Shown here piece by piece: positions 18,426 to 27,075 of a stretch of 64,000 bases of DNA. The stretch lies in NCBI RefSeq assembly GCF_021545335.1, contig NZ_CP089312.1:3348001-3412000 (forward strand), read 5' to 3'. A program made the translations under genes and the position numbers. The DNA comes from Streptomyces sp. GQFP. GTDB taxonomy: Bacteria > Actinomycetota > Actinomycetes > Streptomycetales > Streptomycetaceae. The notes beneath the pieces were generated by a model. The model saw only the letters and a program-made list of their open reading frames with translations. It did no database searches and had not been told where the DNA came from. Every line of letters begins with the position of its first letter. The first letter of the stretch is position 1.

Positions 18426-18611
18426 AGAGAGGTCTGCTCGGGCCTGACCGGCCACACGGAGGCGGTCCGCGTGGTCTTCGACCCCCGGCAGATCTCGTAC
18501 GAACGTCTGCTCCAGCTCTCCTGGGAGTCCCACACCCCGGCCCAGGGCTTCCGCCAGGGCAACGACGGCGGCACCCAGTACCGCTCCGCCGTGGCCGGCG
18601 CGGACGGCTGA
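18426..18611 (+). pseudogene. msrA relic: internal fragment of a second methionine sulfoxide reductase A
   Basis: Frame-open codons read [20 protein letters not shown] and continue through [19 protein letters not shown] to [14 protein letters not shown], then stop. This is the centre of a bacterial MsrA (canonical pattern Y-E-E-V-C-S-G-x-T-G-H-A-E). The N-terminal part with the catalytic GCFW cysteine and the C-terminus are missing, and no start or ribosome site is present. It resembles a different MsrA subfamily from the intact msrA 32 bp away, which has [13 protein letters not shown] instead. Confidence 0.85.
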
Positions 18612-18642
18612 GACTCTCCACCGCCCGCGTGCGGTCCGGTCG

Positions 18643-19155
18643 TCAGCCCGCCGTGCGGCTCGGCAGGCGCCAGCCGGGGCGCGGGAAGTGGCAGGTGTAG
18701 CCGTTCGGGTAACGCTGCAGATAGTCCTGGTGCTCGGGCTCGGCCTCCCAGAAGGGGCCGACCGGCTCCACCTCGGTGACGACCTTGCCCGGCCACAGTC
18801 CGGAGGCGTCCACATCCGCGATCGTGTCCTCGGCGATCCGCTTCTGCTCGTCGTCCACGTAGTAGATGGCGGAGCGGTAGCTGAGCCCGATGTCGTTGCC
18901 CTGGCGGTTCTTGGTGCTGGGGTCGTGGATCTGGAAGAAGAACTCCAGGATCGCGCGGAAGTCGGTGGCCTCGGGGTCGAAAAGGATCTCGATGGCCTCC
19001 GCGTGCGTGCCGTGGTTCCGGTACGTCGCGTTCGGCACGTCCCCGCCGGTGTATCCCACCCGGGTCGCCGTCACGCCCGGAAGCCGGCGGATCAGCTCCT
19101 CCATCCCCCAGAAGCATCCACCAGCCAGCACGGCCCTCTGCGTCTGCGCAGCCAT
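18643..19155 (-). CDS. msrA: Peptide-methionine (S)-S-oxide reductase MsrA
   Basis: 170 residues from ATG at 19155 with GGAGGG upstream. The catalytic cysteine is in GGCFWGMEE at about 13; [20 protein letters not shown] and [16 protein letters not shown] are further family signatures. It reduces methionine-S-sulfoxide in proteins using thioredoxin. An in-frame start at 19209 would add 18 residues before the conserved start and is less likely. Convergent with the msrA relic. Confidence 0.95.
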   Translation of the reverse strand: MAAQTQRAVLAGGCFWGMEELIRRLPGVTATRVGYTGGDVPNATYRNHGTHAEAIEILFDPEATDFRAILEFFFQIHDPSTKNRQGNDIGLSYRSAIYYVDDEQKRIAEDTIADVDASGLWPGKVVTEVEPVGPFWEAEPEHQDYLQRYPNGYTCHFPRPGWRLPSRTAG

Positions 19156-19286
19156 TGCGGCCCTCCACTCTCTGTCGGCTCGATCACTCTCGGGCTGCTC
19201 GGCTCGCACACCACCGGCAATCCCTGCCCACCCTCCTCAACGCACGAGGCCGCCGGGCGATTCCGACGCCCGGAGGGTACGTGAAA

Positions 19287-19312
19287 TCCCCGGCGCCTGA
19301 TGGCACCGGGGA
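19287..19312 (-). terminator. Hairpin downstream of the DUF3455 gene
   Basis: An 11-bp stem with one mismatch (TCCCCGGCGCC / GGCACCGGGGA) and a TGAT loop, 54 bp after the DUF3455 stop, followed on the minus strand by TTTC. Confidence 0.6.
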
Positions 19313-19366
19313 CCTTCGCGTTACGTCACTTCCGGCCCTGGGACCGAGGGAGTCGACGGCCCATGA

Positions 19367-19918
19367 CTACTTGGCGGGCTTGTAGAACGTGTACGTCGCC
19401 GAGTACGGGACGCTGACCTGGTCCGTGCCGGTGCAGGCCGTGGTCGGGGCCACGCCGCCCCGGGTGTTGAGGCGCTGGATGTAGGAGACGTCCGCGAAGA
19501 CGCCGGTGCCGCGGGTGGCGGTGGACTGGAGGAGGAGCTCCGGGATGGTGCCCGTCTTGGGGGAGTTGGCGATGGCGGCGGCGTTGACCGCACTGCCGTC
19601 GATGGTGGAGACCCAGACCGGGCCGCGGGAGTGCAGGGCGACCGTGCGGCGGGAGTGGTCGTTCTTGGCCCAGAGGGTGGCGGCCGGCTCCAGCAGCTTC
19701 CAGGCGCCGTCCGTGCAGGTGTAGGTCTGGACGCCTTCGGCGGAGAAGACGCCGGTCAGTCTGTTGCCGTCCGGGACCTTCAGTGCGGCGGGAGCGTCGA
19801 CGACGGGGCGGACCGTCTGCACGGGAGCGGCCTGGCCGACCGTCGCGCCCAGGAGCGTGGCGGCGGATGCGGCGGCGAGAGCCGTGGTGGTGAGGATGAT
19901 TCGCTTGGCGAGTTTCAT
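19367..19918 (-). CDS. Secreted DUF3455 protein
   Basis: 183 residues. A signal peptide (KLAKRIILTTTALAAASAA, cleavage probably after GQA) is followed by a domain with two cysteines (TYTCTDG and TTACTGTD) and DGSAVNAAAI, as in DUF3455 proteins. The family is found secreted in fungi and bacteria and has no firm function. ATG at 19918 follows GGAGAC. Monocistronic. Confidence 0.82.
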   Translation of the reverse strand: MKLAKRIILTTTALAAASAATLLGATVGQAAPVQTVRPVVDAPAALKVPDGNRLTGVFSAEGVQTYTCTDGAWKLLEPAATLWAKNDHSRRTVALHSRGPVWVSTIDGSAVNAAAIANSPKTGTIPELLLQSTATRGTGVFADVSYIQRLNTRGGVAPTTACTGTDQVSVPYSATYTFYKPAK

Positions 19919-20348
19919 CGGGTTTGTCTCCAGAACGTTTCTGAACTCTGAGCTGTGCGCTGTGAGTTGGGGCGCGGTGAGCGGTGATGTGCCATCAGAC
20001 CCGCGCTGTGCCGTGGGGATCAACCACGAGAACGTGAACGAGTCGTGGGCATCACGTCCCCCGTGGTGATCATCACGGCTCATGCGTACGGAGTATCGCC
20101 GGACGGGTTCCGGACCGGCCAGGGACTGCAGGGCACGCGCACGGTCACGTCACCGTGGACTTCGGGGCGTTCGACGTGCCGTCAGGGCAGTTGCCGTGGT
20201 GGAAAAACGGCTCGGGCGGCGCTCGCGCGGTGAGCGCGGGCGCCGCCCGGAGCGACGTGAACGGCGAGGAAAGCGAAAGGACTTGAGTTCATTTGGAGTG
20301 AATGAGAAGGAAGCCCCTTCATGGCCTCGCCGTCGGCAACGCTAGCAC
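19919..20348. other. 430-bp intergenic region upstream of the DUF3455 gene
   Basis: I see no convincing gene. It should contain the DUF3455 promoter. The one structured element is a near-palindrome at 20061-20078 (CCGTGGTGATCATCACGG, core TGATCA, one asymmetric pair), 143 bp upstream of the gene. Several short open frames here lack a ribosome site and family resemblance. Confidence 0.5.
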
Positions 20349-22541
20349 TCAGGCCGGGATCAGGTCGCGCAGGTTTTCGAGGGTGATGATCCGGGAGTCC
20401 GGGTGCAGTCCCTCGGGGCGTTCGAGGCCGACGTACGTCACGGGCTCGGCCGGGACCGGTTCGCCCGACCGGCCGTCCCACAGGTCGACGACCGTGCTGT
20501 CGGCGGACATCAGGTCGATCAGGTACCCGACCGTCAGCTGCTCGCGCTCCACGACGGCGCGCACCACCTTCGACACCGACACCTGGTTCTCCTCGACCCG
20601 GTTGGCGTCCGAGATGCCCTTCAGATACAGGTGCAGCCACTTCGCACGCCACCGGCCGTCGTCCTCACGCCGGAACACCAGCGGCAACGCGACCCGGCCC
20701 ACCCCACGCAGCTCCGACTTCGTCCGTACTGTGCGCGGCTCGAACGGCCGGCCCTTCTGGTCGTCGTCGCGCAGCATGAAGCCGAAGAACGACTCCTCGG
20801 CCTCCTCGAAGCTTTCGCCTGCGTAGATGTTGACCTGCGGAACGATGAACGTGCTGCGTACGCGGTCCAGGGACAGGTCGATGAACTCCGAGGCCCCGTC
20901 GGGTGCTTCGGTGATGTCGCCCGAGTGCCGGCCCCCGACCGCCGTGAGGGATGTGTAGGAGAGCCAGGTGTCGGTGCTGTAGTCGGGGTGGAGGAGGAGC
21001 GCCGACAGGTCGTAGTCGGTCCGCCGTTCCTTCTCCTTCCAGTACACGAAGAAGCGCAGCCGTTCGCCGTCGACCGCGGAGACGGAACCCCGGGGCAGCA
21101 CACCGAGGCCTGCCGCGGTCGCCCTGCCGCTGAGCGGAAGCGCCACGTCGAGGACGTCCGGGTCGACGAGGAGCCGGCCCGGTGCCGGGAGCCGGCGGCG
21201 CAGTTCGGCGTCGAGGGCGGCGATCAGACGGTCGCGGTCGGCGGCCGGTACGGTCGGGCGGTGGTCGGGGGTCACCCAGGCGCGGGCCCGGCGGTTGACG
21301 AAGATGCGGGGCGCGCCGGTCTCCCGCTCCCGGTTGTGGAAGTGCTCGCGCACCGAGAGCACGACCCGTCCGGCGACCTCGGGAGCGACCCGTACCGCCG
21401 CGGCCACCACCGCGTCCCGCTCCGTCTGGTCGGCGGCGATGCGCAGCAGCAGGTCCAGGGCGCGGAACAGCCTGCCGGGAGCGGACTCCAGCAGCTTCAC
21501 CGCGCCGAGCACGTCGAACTCGTCGAGCAGCTTGTCCACCCGGCTGTCGAAGGACCGCGCCTCCTTCTCGCCCCGCGCGACGGCGAACACGTCGGCGGCG
21601 TGCGGCCAGCGCGGGTACTCGTGCGGGTGGAGCCGCTCGCCGAGCCGCTTGAAGGGCTCGCGGTACGCGTGTACGTCGGCCAGCTTCGCCGGGTTCGCGG
21701 CGATCACGGCGTCGAGGCCCGCGAGCAGCGCCCGCCGCACCGGCCGCGACAGCGACCGGAACGGGGTCGGCTCCTGGAGGGTCACGTCACCGCCCGACAG
21801 CGCGCAGGCGAGCCGCAGTACGTCGGTGACGGTGTCGAGGAGCAGGTCCGCACCGGCGCCGACGCGGGCCTCGTTCACGACCGCGCGGATCTCCCGTACC
21901 GGGATCGCCTCCGGCTGCGGCCCGAGCGCGCACCGCTCGGCGAGGGCCTTGAGGTCGCGCAGGTCGTCCTCGCCCAACGGGGTCGTGCTGCCCGCCAACG
22001 CCAGGTACAGGTCGGTGAGTTCGGCATCGAGGTCCCGGCCGAGGTGCAGCACGGTGACCCGGTCGCCCGCCGAGGCGATCAGCTCGTCCTGCGCCGCGAG
22101 CATCTCCTCGTACGTGTGCTGGTAGCGCCCGTACGTGGGGAGGCTGAGCAGATCCAGCACGCCGTGCGCGAGCTGCGTGAGCACGCCCTGCCGCGACTTC
22201 TCGTCGCCGAGGGCCTGCGCCACGCACCGCGTCCAGAACTCCTCGGTGTCCGGCACGTTCGCCGGGAAGTCGATGAAGTACGTGTTGTGCCGGACGTGGT
22301 CGCCGACCATCTCGCTCACGGTACGCAGCGTCCGCCTGGCGGTGTGCAGGACCGCGGCCTCGGACAGCCCCGACAGCCGCTCCAGCAACTCCGCCGAGAG
22401 CTTGAAGCCCACGGAGGCCAGCGCCACGTCGAACTGCCGCGCGGCGGCGGCCCCTTGACCGGCGGAAGCCCCGAGGGAGCCCTTGGGGGAGGCAACGCGG
22501 TGGGTGTGCCGGATGACCAGCGATTCGAAACTGTGCGCCAT
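20349..22541 (-). CDS. Large protein with C-terminal TerD-like domain
   Basis: 730 residues from ATG at 22541 (MAHSFESLVIRHTH). Residues 1-480 are mostly helical and not recognised in detail. The C-terminal 230 residues resemble TerD: FFVYWKEKERRTDYDLSALLL, HSGDITEAPDG, then a beta-rich stretch with VPQVNIYAGESFEEAEESFF, and a final helical part. TerD domains are calcium-binding and belong to tellurite/stress-response systems. The architecture recalls SCO0854/MXAN_6230-type proteins, but I see no RING cysteines at the N-terminus. Earlier in-frame starts are possible. Confidence 0.72.
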   Translation of the reverse strand: MAHSFESLVIRHTHRVASPKGSLGASAGQGAAAARQFDVALASVGFKLSAELLERLSGLSEAAVLHTARRTLRTVSEMVGDHVRHNTYFIDFPANVPDTEEFWTRCVAQALGDEKSRQGVLTQLAHGVLDLLSLPTYGRYQHTYEEMLAAQDELIASAGDRVTVLHLGRDLDAELTDLYLALAGSTTPLGEDDLRDLKALAERCALGPQPEAIPVREIRAVVNEARVGAGADLLLDTVTDVLRLACALSGGDVTLQEPTPFRSLSRPVRRALLAGLDAVIAANPAKLADVHAYREPFKRLGERLHPHEYPRWPHAADVFAVARGEKEARSFDSRVDKLLDEFDVLGAVKLLESAPGRLFRALDLLLRIAADQTERDAVVAAAVRVAPEVAGRVVLSVREHFHNRERETGAPRIFVNRRARAWVTPDHRPTVPAADRDRLIAALDAELRRRLPAPGRLLVDPDVLDVALPLSGRATAAGLGVLPRGSVSAVDGERLRFFVYWKEKERRTDYDLSALLLHPDYSTDTWLSYTSLTAVGGRHSGDITEAPDGASEFIDLSLDRVRSTFIVPQVNIYAGESFEEAEESFFGFMLRDDDQKGRPFEPRTVRTKSELRGVGRVALPLVFRREDDGRWRAKWLHLYLKGISDANRVEENQVSVSKVVRAVVEREQLTVGYLIDLMSADSTVVDLWDGRSGEPVPAEPVTYVGLERPEGLHPDSRIITLENLRDLIPA

Positions 22542-22705
22542 TCCGGGATGGTCGCAGAGAGGGGCGAACCGGCGCATCGGAGTTTTTTCGCCCGCGGGCG
22601 GCCCCTGAAAGCTCAAGTGTTGCTCTGAAGGGGCAGGGGACAGGGTTGTGCGCACTCGCGCCGGGCGACACTGCGGGCAGAGAAGGCGTCCGAAGGGGGC
22701 TCGGC

Positions 22706-23332
22706 ATGGGAAGAGCGTTTCGGCGATCCGTCCCGACGACGGAGGCTACGGAGGCAACGGAGGCAACAGCAGAGCCCGGGGCTGCCCTGGACGCCTACGA
22801 CATCGCCTTCCTGGCGGGCGGGCCCCAGAGGGTGGCGGACAGCGCGCTGATCGCGCTGTCCGAACGCGGCCTGCTGAAGCTCGGCGGTTCCCGTGTACGT
22901 GCCGTGGGTGAGACGCGGCCTCAACACCCGGTCGAGGGCGCCCTGTTCGCCTCATGCCCACGCAGCAGGAACACCGCCTCCGTACTCACCGCCCTGCAAC
23001 ACTCCCCGGAGGTCGAGGAGATGGCCCGCCGACTTGCCGCGCGGAAACTGGTGACGGGTTCTCGGCGCCGGCCGACCCGGCTGGGCAAACAGCAACTGCG
23101 GGCAGCCGAACGGGCCAAGGGCCTACCGGAGTACGTCTTCAGCGGCCCCGCCACCCTCCCGCACGGCCCGGTCCGACGAGGCGTCGTCAACGCACGGCCG
23201 ATCCCGTCAGGCCTGGGCCGAACCCTGATCCGCATGGCCCTGGACCGCGACCACGACTCCGACTCCGACCCCGACTCGGACGCAGGCTCGGGCAGCGCCT
23301 TCAGCTGTGGCGGTGGGAGCGGCAGCGACTGA
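22706..23332 (+). CDS. TIGR04222-like protein
   Basis: 208 residues from ATG at 22706 with AGGGGG upstream. DAYDIAFLAGGPQRVADSAL and IALSERGLLKLGG match the conserved domain of actinobacterial TIGR04222 proteins. Those usually have membrane segments and a Cys/Gly-rich C-terminus. Here there is no clear membrane segment, and the end is an Asp/Ser tract (DHDSDSDPDSDAGSGS) with one cysteine (SCGGGSGSD). It may be a shortened member. Function unknown. Confidence 0.65.
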   Translation: MGRAFRRSVPTTEATEATEATAEPGAALDAYDIAFLAGGPQRVADSALIALSERGLLKLGGSRVRAVGETRPQHPVEGALFASCPRSRNTASVLTALQHSPEVEEMARRLAARKLVTGSRRRPTRLGKQQLRAAERAKGLPEYVFSGPATLPHGPVRRGVVNARPIPSGLGRTLIRMALDRDHDSDSDPDSDAGSGSAFSCGGGSGSD

Positions 23333-23370
23333 GGGGAGGTTGACTCCGACGACTGCCTGGGGACCAGAAA

Positions 23371-23658
23371 CTAGAGGCGAACAGCGATCTCCACGGCGAC
23401 ATCGTCCCCCGCCGAGATGTCCTGCCGCTTGCGTACGGCGGCCTTGAGCGGCAGCAGATAGCCACCGTCCTTCGGGAAGAGCGACGTCTCGAAGACGACT
23501 TCGCCTATCCGTGCCTCGACCGGGATCACACCCCAGCCGTACGAAGCCATCGCGGCCACCTCGCGGATGTCGGCGGACTCCTCGTCCGGTACGGGGACGA
23601 AGTAGTACGGCGCCGGTCCGCGCCACTCGATCACCCGGCCTGCGAAGGCGAGTTCCAC
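23371..23658 (-). CDS. DUF1905 domain protein
   Basis: 95 residues from GTG at 23658 with AAAGGGGA upstream. ELAFAGRVIEWRGPAPYYFV, then YGWGVIPVEARIGEVVFETS, and KAAVRKRQDISAGDDVAVEI are typical of DUF1905, a small beta-barrel-like domain. The family's function is not established. Possible longer starts would add unconserved sequence. Confidence 0.85.
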   Translation of the reverse strand: MELAFAGRVIEWRGPAPYYFVPVPDEESADIREVAAMASYGWGVIPVEARIGEVVFETSLFPKDGGYLLPLKAAVRKRQDISAGDDVAVEIAVRL

Positions 23659-23787
23659 TGTGCCAGTCCCCTTTCGCGGCCTGTCACCGCCGCTCACGGT
23701 GGCCAGGCTAGGGCGGGAACGACCCACCTCCAAACAACCAACAGCGCAGCAGGGGAATCATCGGCTGACGGCGGAAGTTCACGAGGC

Positions 23788-24471
23788 ATGGCTGTCATCC
23801 ACCACACGACCATGTCCCCCGGCAAGCTGGAACTGCTCACCACCTGGCTGCCCACGCGGCCCTGGTACGTCGGCACGGGGCGTACGCCCGAGCTGGCCAA
23901 GGTCGGCGGGTTCCGGCTCGACGATCCGGAGGGGGAGGTGGGCATCGAGTTCATGGTGGTCACGGACGCCTCAGGCAGGACACCGCTCTCCTACCACGTA
24001 CCCCTCAGCTACCGCGGCGCCCCGCTCGACGGAGCCGAGGAGGCACTCGTGGGCACGTCCGAGCACGGCGTGCTGGGCAAGCGCTGCGTATACGACGGGA
24101 CCCAAGACCCGGTCCTCGTCGCCCAGTTGCTCTCCCTCCTCCAGGGCAGCACCGAAGCGCAGGCCCAGAGCGTGTCCGACACCCTCGACACCTCTGTCAC
24201 CCGTCACTTCACGGGAGCCGAGGTCGACGCCGAGGTCACTTCCCTCGCCGTCACCGATGGGCAGCACGGCACCGCCGTAGCCGTGGAAACCGCTGCGCGC
24301 ACCCTGACACTCGAAGTGACGCGCGTCCTCTCGCCGGAGCAGCAGGACCCGGCGTCCGGCGCAACGGAGGCTCAGGGGCACATCACCGCCGGCTGGCGCC
24401 TGCCCGACGGCGGGGAGGGTCGCGCCCAGTTCGTCCTACTCGTCGGCGACACCGCGCACGAGCAGCCCTGA
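23788..24471 (+). CDS. Stand-alone maltokinase N-terminal cap-like protein
   Basis: 227 residues. IHHTTMSPGKLELLTTWLPT, then RPWYVG, resembles the N-terminal cap that maltokinases (Mak/Pep2) carry before the kinase domain. No kinase motifs follow, so the domain stands alone. The C-terminal half is beta-rich and ends in RAQFVLLVGDTAHEQP. In Streptomyces such proteins are often misnamed branching enzymes. Role unknown; a carbohydrate-related or regulatory function is only an inference. Confidence 0.68.
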   Translation: MAVIHHTTMSPGKLELLTTWLPTRPWYVGTGRTPELAKVGGFRLDDPEGEVGIEFMVVTDASGRTPLSYHVPLSYRGAPLDGAEEALVGTSEHGVLGKRCVYDGTQDPVLVAQLLSLLQGSTEAQAQSVSDTLDTSVTRHFTGAEVDAEVTSLAVTDGQHGTAVAVETAARTLTLEVTRVLSPEQQDPASGATEAQGHITAGWRLPDGGEGRAQFVLLVGDTAHEQP

Positions 24472-24483
24472 CACGCGAGCCGC

Positions 24484-24882
24484 TCAGCCCCCAGCACCCT
24501 CACTCCCGCTCCCGTACGGCCGAGTAAGGATCTCCAAGCTGTGCCCGTTCGGGTCCTCGAAGTACGTCCCCCTGCCGCCGTCGTTCCTGTTGATCTCCTG
24601 CGGGCGGTGATGGAACGGGTCCGCCCAGTACATGAGGCCCGTATCCCTGATGCGGGTGAAGATCGTGTCGAAGTCGTCCTCCGAGACCAGGAACGCGTAG
24701 TGCTGGGGCGTGATCGTGCCCTCCGTGTCCATGTAGTCCAGGGTCACGCTGTTGGGTATCGCGACCGGGGCGAACGGGCCGAACTGCGGGCTCACCTCCA
24801 GGCCGAGGATGTCGGCCAGGAATCGCGCCGAGGTCTTCTTGTCGTGCGCGGCAACGATGGTGTGGTTCAGCTGGACTGTCAT
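24484..24882 (-). CDS. VOC-superfamily protein
   Basis: 132 residues from ATG at 24882 with AAAGGGGG upstream. Two beta-alpha-beta-beta-beta halves: LNHTIVAAHDKKTSARFLAD at the start and GGRGTYFEDPNGHSLEILTR at the end. His near residue 7 and Glu in LEIL are probable metal ligands. This superfamily includes glyoxalases, dioxygenases and antibiotic-resistance proteins; the substrate cannot be told. Divergent from the siderophore operon. Confidence 0.85.
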   Translation of the reverse strand: MTVQLNHTIVAAHDKKTSARFLADILGLEVSPQFGPFAPVAIPNSVTLDYMDTEGTITPQHYAFLVSEDDFDTIFTRIRDTGLMYWADPFHHRPQEINRNDGGRGTYFEDPNGHSLEILTRPYGSGSEGAGG

Positions 24883-24979
24883 CCGTGGACCCCCTTTGTC
24901 TCCTTCTCGCGCCTTCTCGCTCTTTCTCATGCCTTCTTCCACGCTACGACCCCGCGTCCGCCCCGCCCAGCAGGCAAGA

Positions 24980-24998
24980 TAAGGTAAGGCTTGCCTTA
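24980..24998 (+). promoter_or_regulatory. Iron box (DmdR1/IdeR-type operator)
   Basis: The 19-mer TAAGGTAAGGCTTGCCTTA matches the actinomycete iron box TTAGGTTAGGCTCACCTAA at 14 of 19 positions and is itself near-palindromic. It lies 27 bp before the GTG of the siderophore-binding protein gene. Iron-loaded DmdR1/IdeR would repress the operon. Confidence 0.85.
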
Positions 24999-25024
24999 GA
25001 AATTGACCGGTTGTGGAGTGACAA

Positions 25025-26080
25025 GTGCGTACGTTGAAGTGGCAGGCCGTCGTGGCGGCGATCCTCGCCGGAGGGCTGCTGACCAGTTGCTCGTCGGCCT
25101 CCGACAACGATGCCAAGGCGGCCGGCGCGGAAGCCCGCAACCCTGTCATGGGTGCCTCCGAGGGCGCCTCCGAAGGGCCCTCGGCCGCCCCCTCCGCGCT
25201 CGCAGACGGAATGGGCTCCGACGTCGGCACGGACGGCACCTTCCCCCGTACCGTCACCCATTTCAAGGGCACGACCACCCTCAAGACCGCCCCCACCCGG
25301 ATCGCCGTACTCAGCACCGGTCAGCTCGACGATCTCCTCTCCCTCGGGCTCGTCCCGGCCGCCACCACCCGCGCCGACAACGCCGGGCTCGTCCCCGACT
25401 ACCTCGCCGACGCCTTCCCGCAGGACAAGGCGGAGCTCGCCGCCATGACCGACGCGGGCACCCGGCAGGCGCCGAACCTCGAAACCCTCGCCGCCGCCAA
25501 GCCCGATCTCATCCTCGCCAACGACTCCCTCGGCGACCTCTACCCCAAGCTCTCCAAGATCGCCCCGACCGTCGTCACCGCCGGCAACGGCATCAACTGG
25601 AAGCGCGATCTCCTGCTCGTCGGGGAGGCGGTTGGTAAGGGCGAGGCCGCTCAGGAGATGGTCGACGACATCGCCGCCGATGCGGCCAAGCAAGGCACGC
25701 CCCTCGGCTCCACCACCGTCTCCATGGTCCGCTTCACCCCCGACCGCACCCGGATGTTCGGCGTCTCCTCCTTCACCGGGTCCATCGCCGTCGACATGGG
25801 GCTCGGGCGGCCCAAGTCCCAGCAGTTCAGGGCGATTTCGGAGGACATCGGGGCCGAGAGCATCGACACCGCCGACGCCGACTGGATCTTCTACTCCATC
25901 CAGGGGGACGCGGGCAAGACCGATGCCGCGAGCGTCGTCGCCGGGCCGCTCTGGAAGTCCATGAAGGCCGTCACCGCCGGTCACGCCGTCAAGGTCGACG
26001 ACGACCCCTGGTACCTCAACGCCGGCCCGACCGCCGCCCGTCTCGTCGTACGGCAGCTCGCCGAGCACATCGGCAAGTGA
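25025..26080 (+). CDS. Siderophore-binding lipoprotein of an ABC importer
   Basis: 351 residues from GTG at 25025. A lipobox (GGLLTSCSS) puts the mature N-terminus at the Cys near residue 20. A Ser/Ala/Gly-rich linker of about 45 residues follows, then a Peripla_BP_2 fold: TRIAVLSTGQLDDLLSLGL, AAKPDLILAND, and ADWIFYSIQGDA. It captures a ferric siderophore outside the membrane. It overlaps the first permease start (GTGA) and is under the iron box. Confidence 0.92.
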   Translation: MRTLKWQAVVAAILAGGLLTSCSSASDNDAKAAGAEARNPVMGASEGASEGPSAAPSALADGMGSDVGTDGTFPRTVTHFKGTTTLKTAPTRIAVLSTGQLDDLLSLGLVPAATTRADNAGLVPDYLADAFPQDKAELAAMTDAGTRQAPNLETLAAAKPDLILANDSLGDLYPKLSKIAPTVVTAGNGINWKRDLLLVGEAVGKGEAAQEMVDDIAADAAKQGTPLGSTTVSMVRFTPDRTRMFGVSSFTGSIAVDMGLGRPKSQQFRAISEDIGAESIDTADADWIFYSIQGDAGKTDAASVVAGPLWKSMKAVTAGHAVKVDDDPWYLNAGPTAARLVVRQLAEHIGK

Positions 26081-27075
26081 GCCCCCGTATGGGCGCGCGC
26101 CTCGCCTGGCCGGCGGCCGTCCTCGTGGTGGCCGCCGTCTCCCTCCTCAGCCTCGCCGTCGGTACCCGGCCCGTGCCGCCGGGTACCGTCCTCGACGCGC
26201 TGCTGCACGGCGGGAGCACGCCGGACGCGCTGGTCGTACGTTCGCTCCGGGTGCCCCGGACCGAGATCGGGCTCACCGCCGGGGCCGCCCTCGGGCTCGC
26301 CGGGGCCGCGCTCCAGGCCGTCACCCGCAACCCGCTCGCCGACCCGGGCATCCTCGGGCTCAGCCAGGGCGCGGCGGCCGGTGTCGTGTTCGCCATCGCG
26401 CTCGGCCTCGCGAACGGCTTCGGCGGATACGTCTGGTACGCCTTCGCCGGTGCCGTAGTCGCCGCCTGCCTGGTGTACGCCATCGCCTCGCGCGGCCGGG
26501 GCGGCGCCTCCCCCGTGAAGCTCGCCCTCGCCGGCACCGCGCTGGCCGCGATGACCGGCGGCGCCACCACCGTCGTCCTCACCTCCAGCTCGGCCACGCT
26601 CGACCAGTTCCGCTTCTGGCAGGTGGGCGCGCTCAGCGGACGGGACGCGGACACGGTCGCGCGGATGCTGCCGTTCCTCGTCGCCGGAGCCCTGCTCGTA
26701 CTCGCCTGCGCCCCCGGCCTCGACGCCCTCGCGCTCGGCGACGACACGGCCCGCGCACTCGGGCACCGGGTACATGTCGTACGGGGTGCCGCGGCACTCG
26801 GCGCGACCCTGCTGACGGCCGCCGCGGTCGCCGCCGCCGGCCCGATCGCCTTCATCGGCCTGGCCGTACCCCACCTGGCCAGGCGCATCCTCCCCGGCAG
26901 CCATCGCCGCATCCTCCCCCTCTCCGCCCTCCTCGGCGCGGCGCTGCTGCTGGCCGCCGATGTGGCCGGGCGGGTCGTACGGGCACCCGCCGAGGTCCCG
27001 GCCGGTGTCATGACCGCACTGGTCGGCGTGCCGGTGCTGGTGGTGCTCGTACGGCGGAAGGTGGCGAGTACGTGA
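26077..27075 (+). CDS. FecCD-family siderophore permease, first subunit
   Basis: 332 residues from GTG at 26077, overlapping the upstream stop. About nine membrane segments. Family motifs are RSLRVPRTEIGLTAGAALGL, AVTRNPLADPGILGLSQGAA and GPIAFIGLAVPHLARRIL; the last is the cytoplasmic loop that docks the ATPase. It pairs with the next gene as a heterodimeric channel. Confidence 0.93.
   Translation: MSPRMGARLAWPAAVLVVAAVSLLSLAVGTRPVPPGTVLDALLHGGSTPDALVVRSLRVPRTEIGLTAGAALGLAGAALQAVTRNPLADPGILGLSQGAAAGVVFAIALGLANGFGGYVWYAFAGAVVAACLVYAIASRGRGGASPVKLALAGTALAAMTGGATTVVLTSSSATLDQFRFWQVGALSGRDADTVARMLPFLVAGALLVLACAPGLDALALGDDTARALGHRVHVVRGAAALGATLLTAAAVAAAGPIAFIGLAVPHLARRILPGSHRRILPLSALLGAALLLAADVAGRVVRAPAEVPAGVMTALVGVPVLVVLVRRKVAST

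Noticed and set aside
16454..19168. 904-codon frame opposite the M48 and paralogue genes
   Set aside because: Spans several real genes on the other strand and has no family resemblance.
20045..20345. Short open frames between the DUF3455 and TerD genes
   Set aside because: No ribosome site, no conserved start, and Arg/Gly/Ser-rich composition typical of shadows.
20403..22628. 741-codon frame opposite the TerD-domain gene
   Set aside because: Shadow; low-complexity, while the opposite frame has a recognisable C-terminal TerD-like domain.
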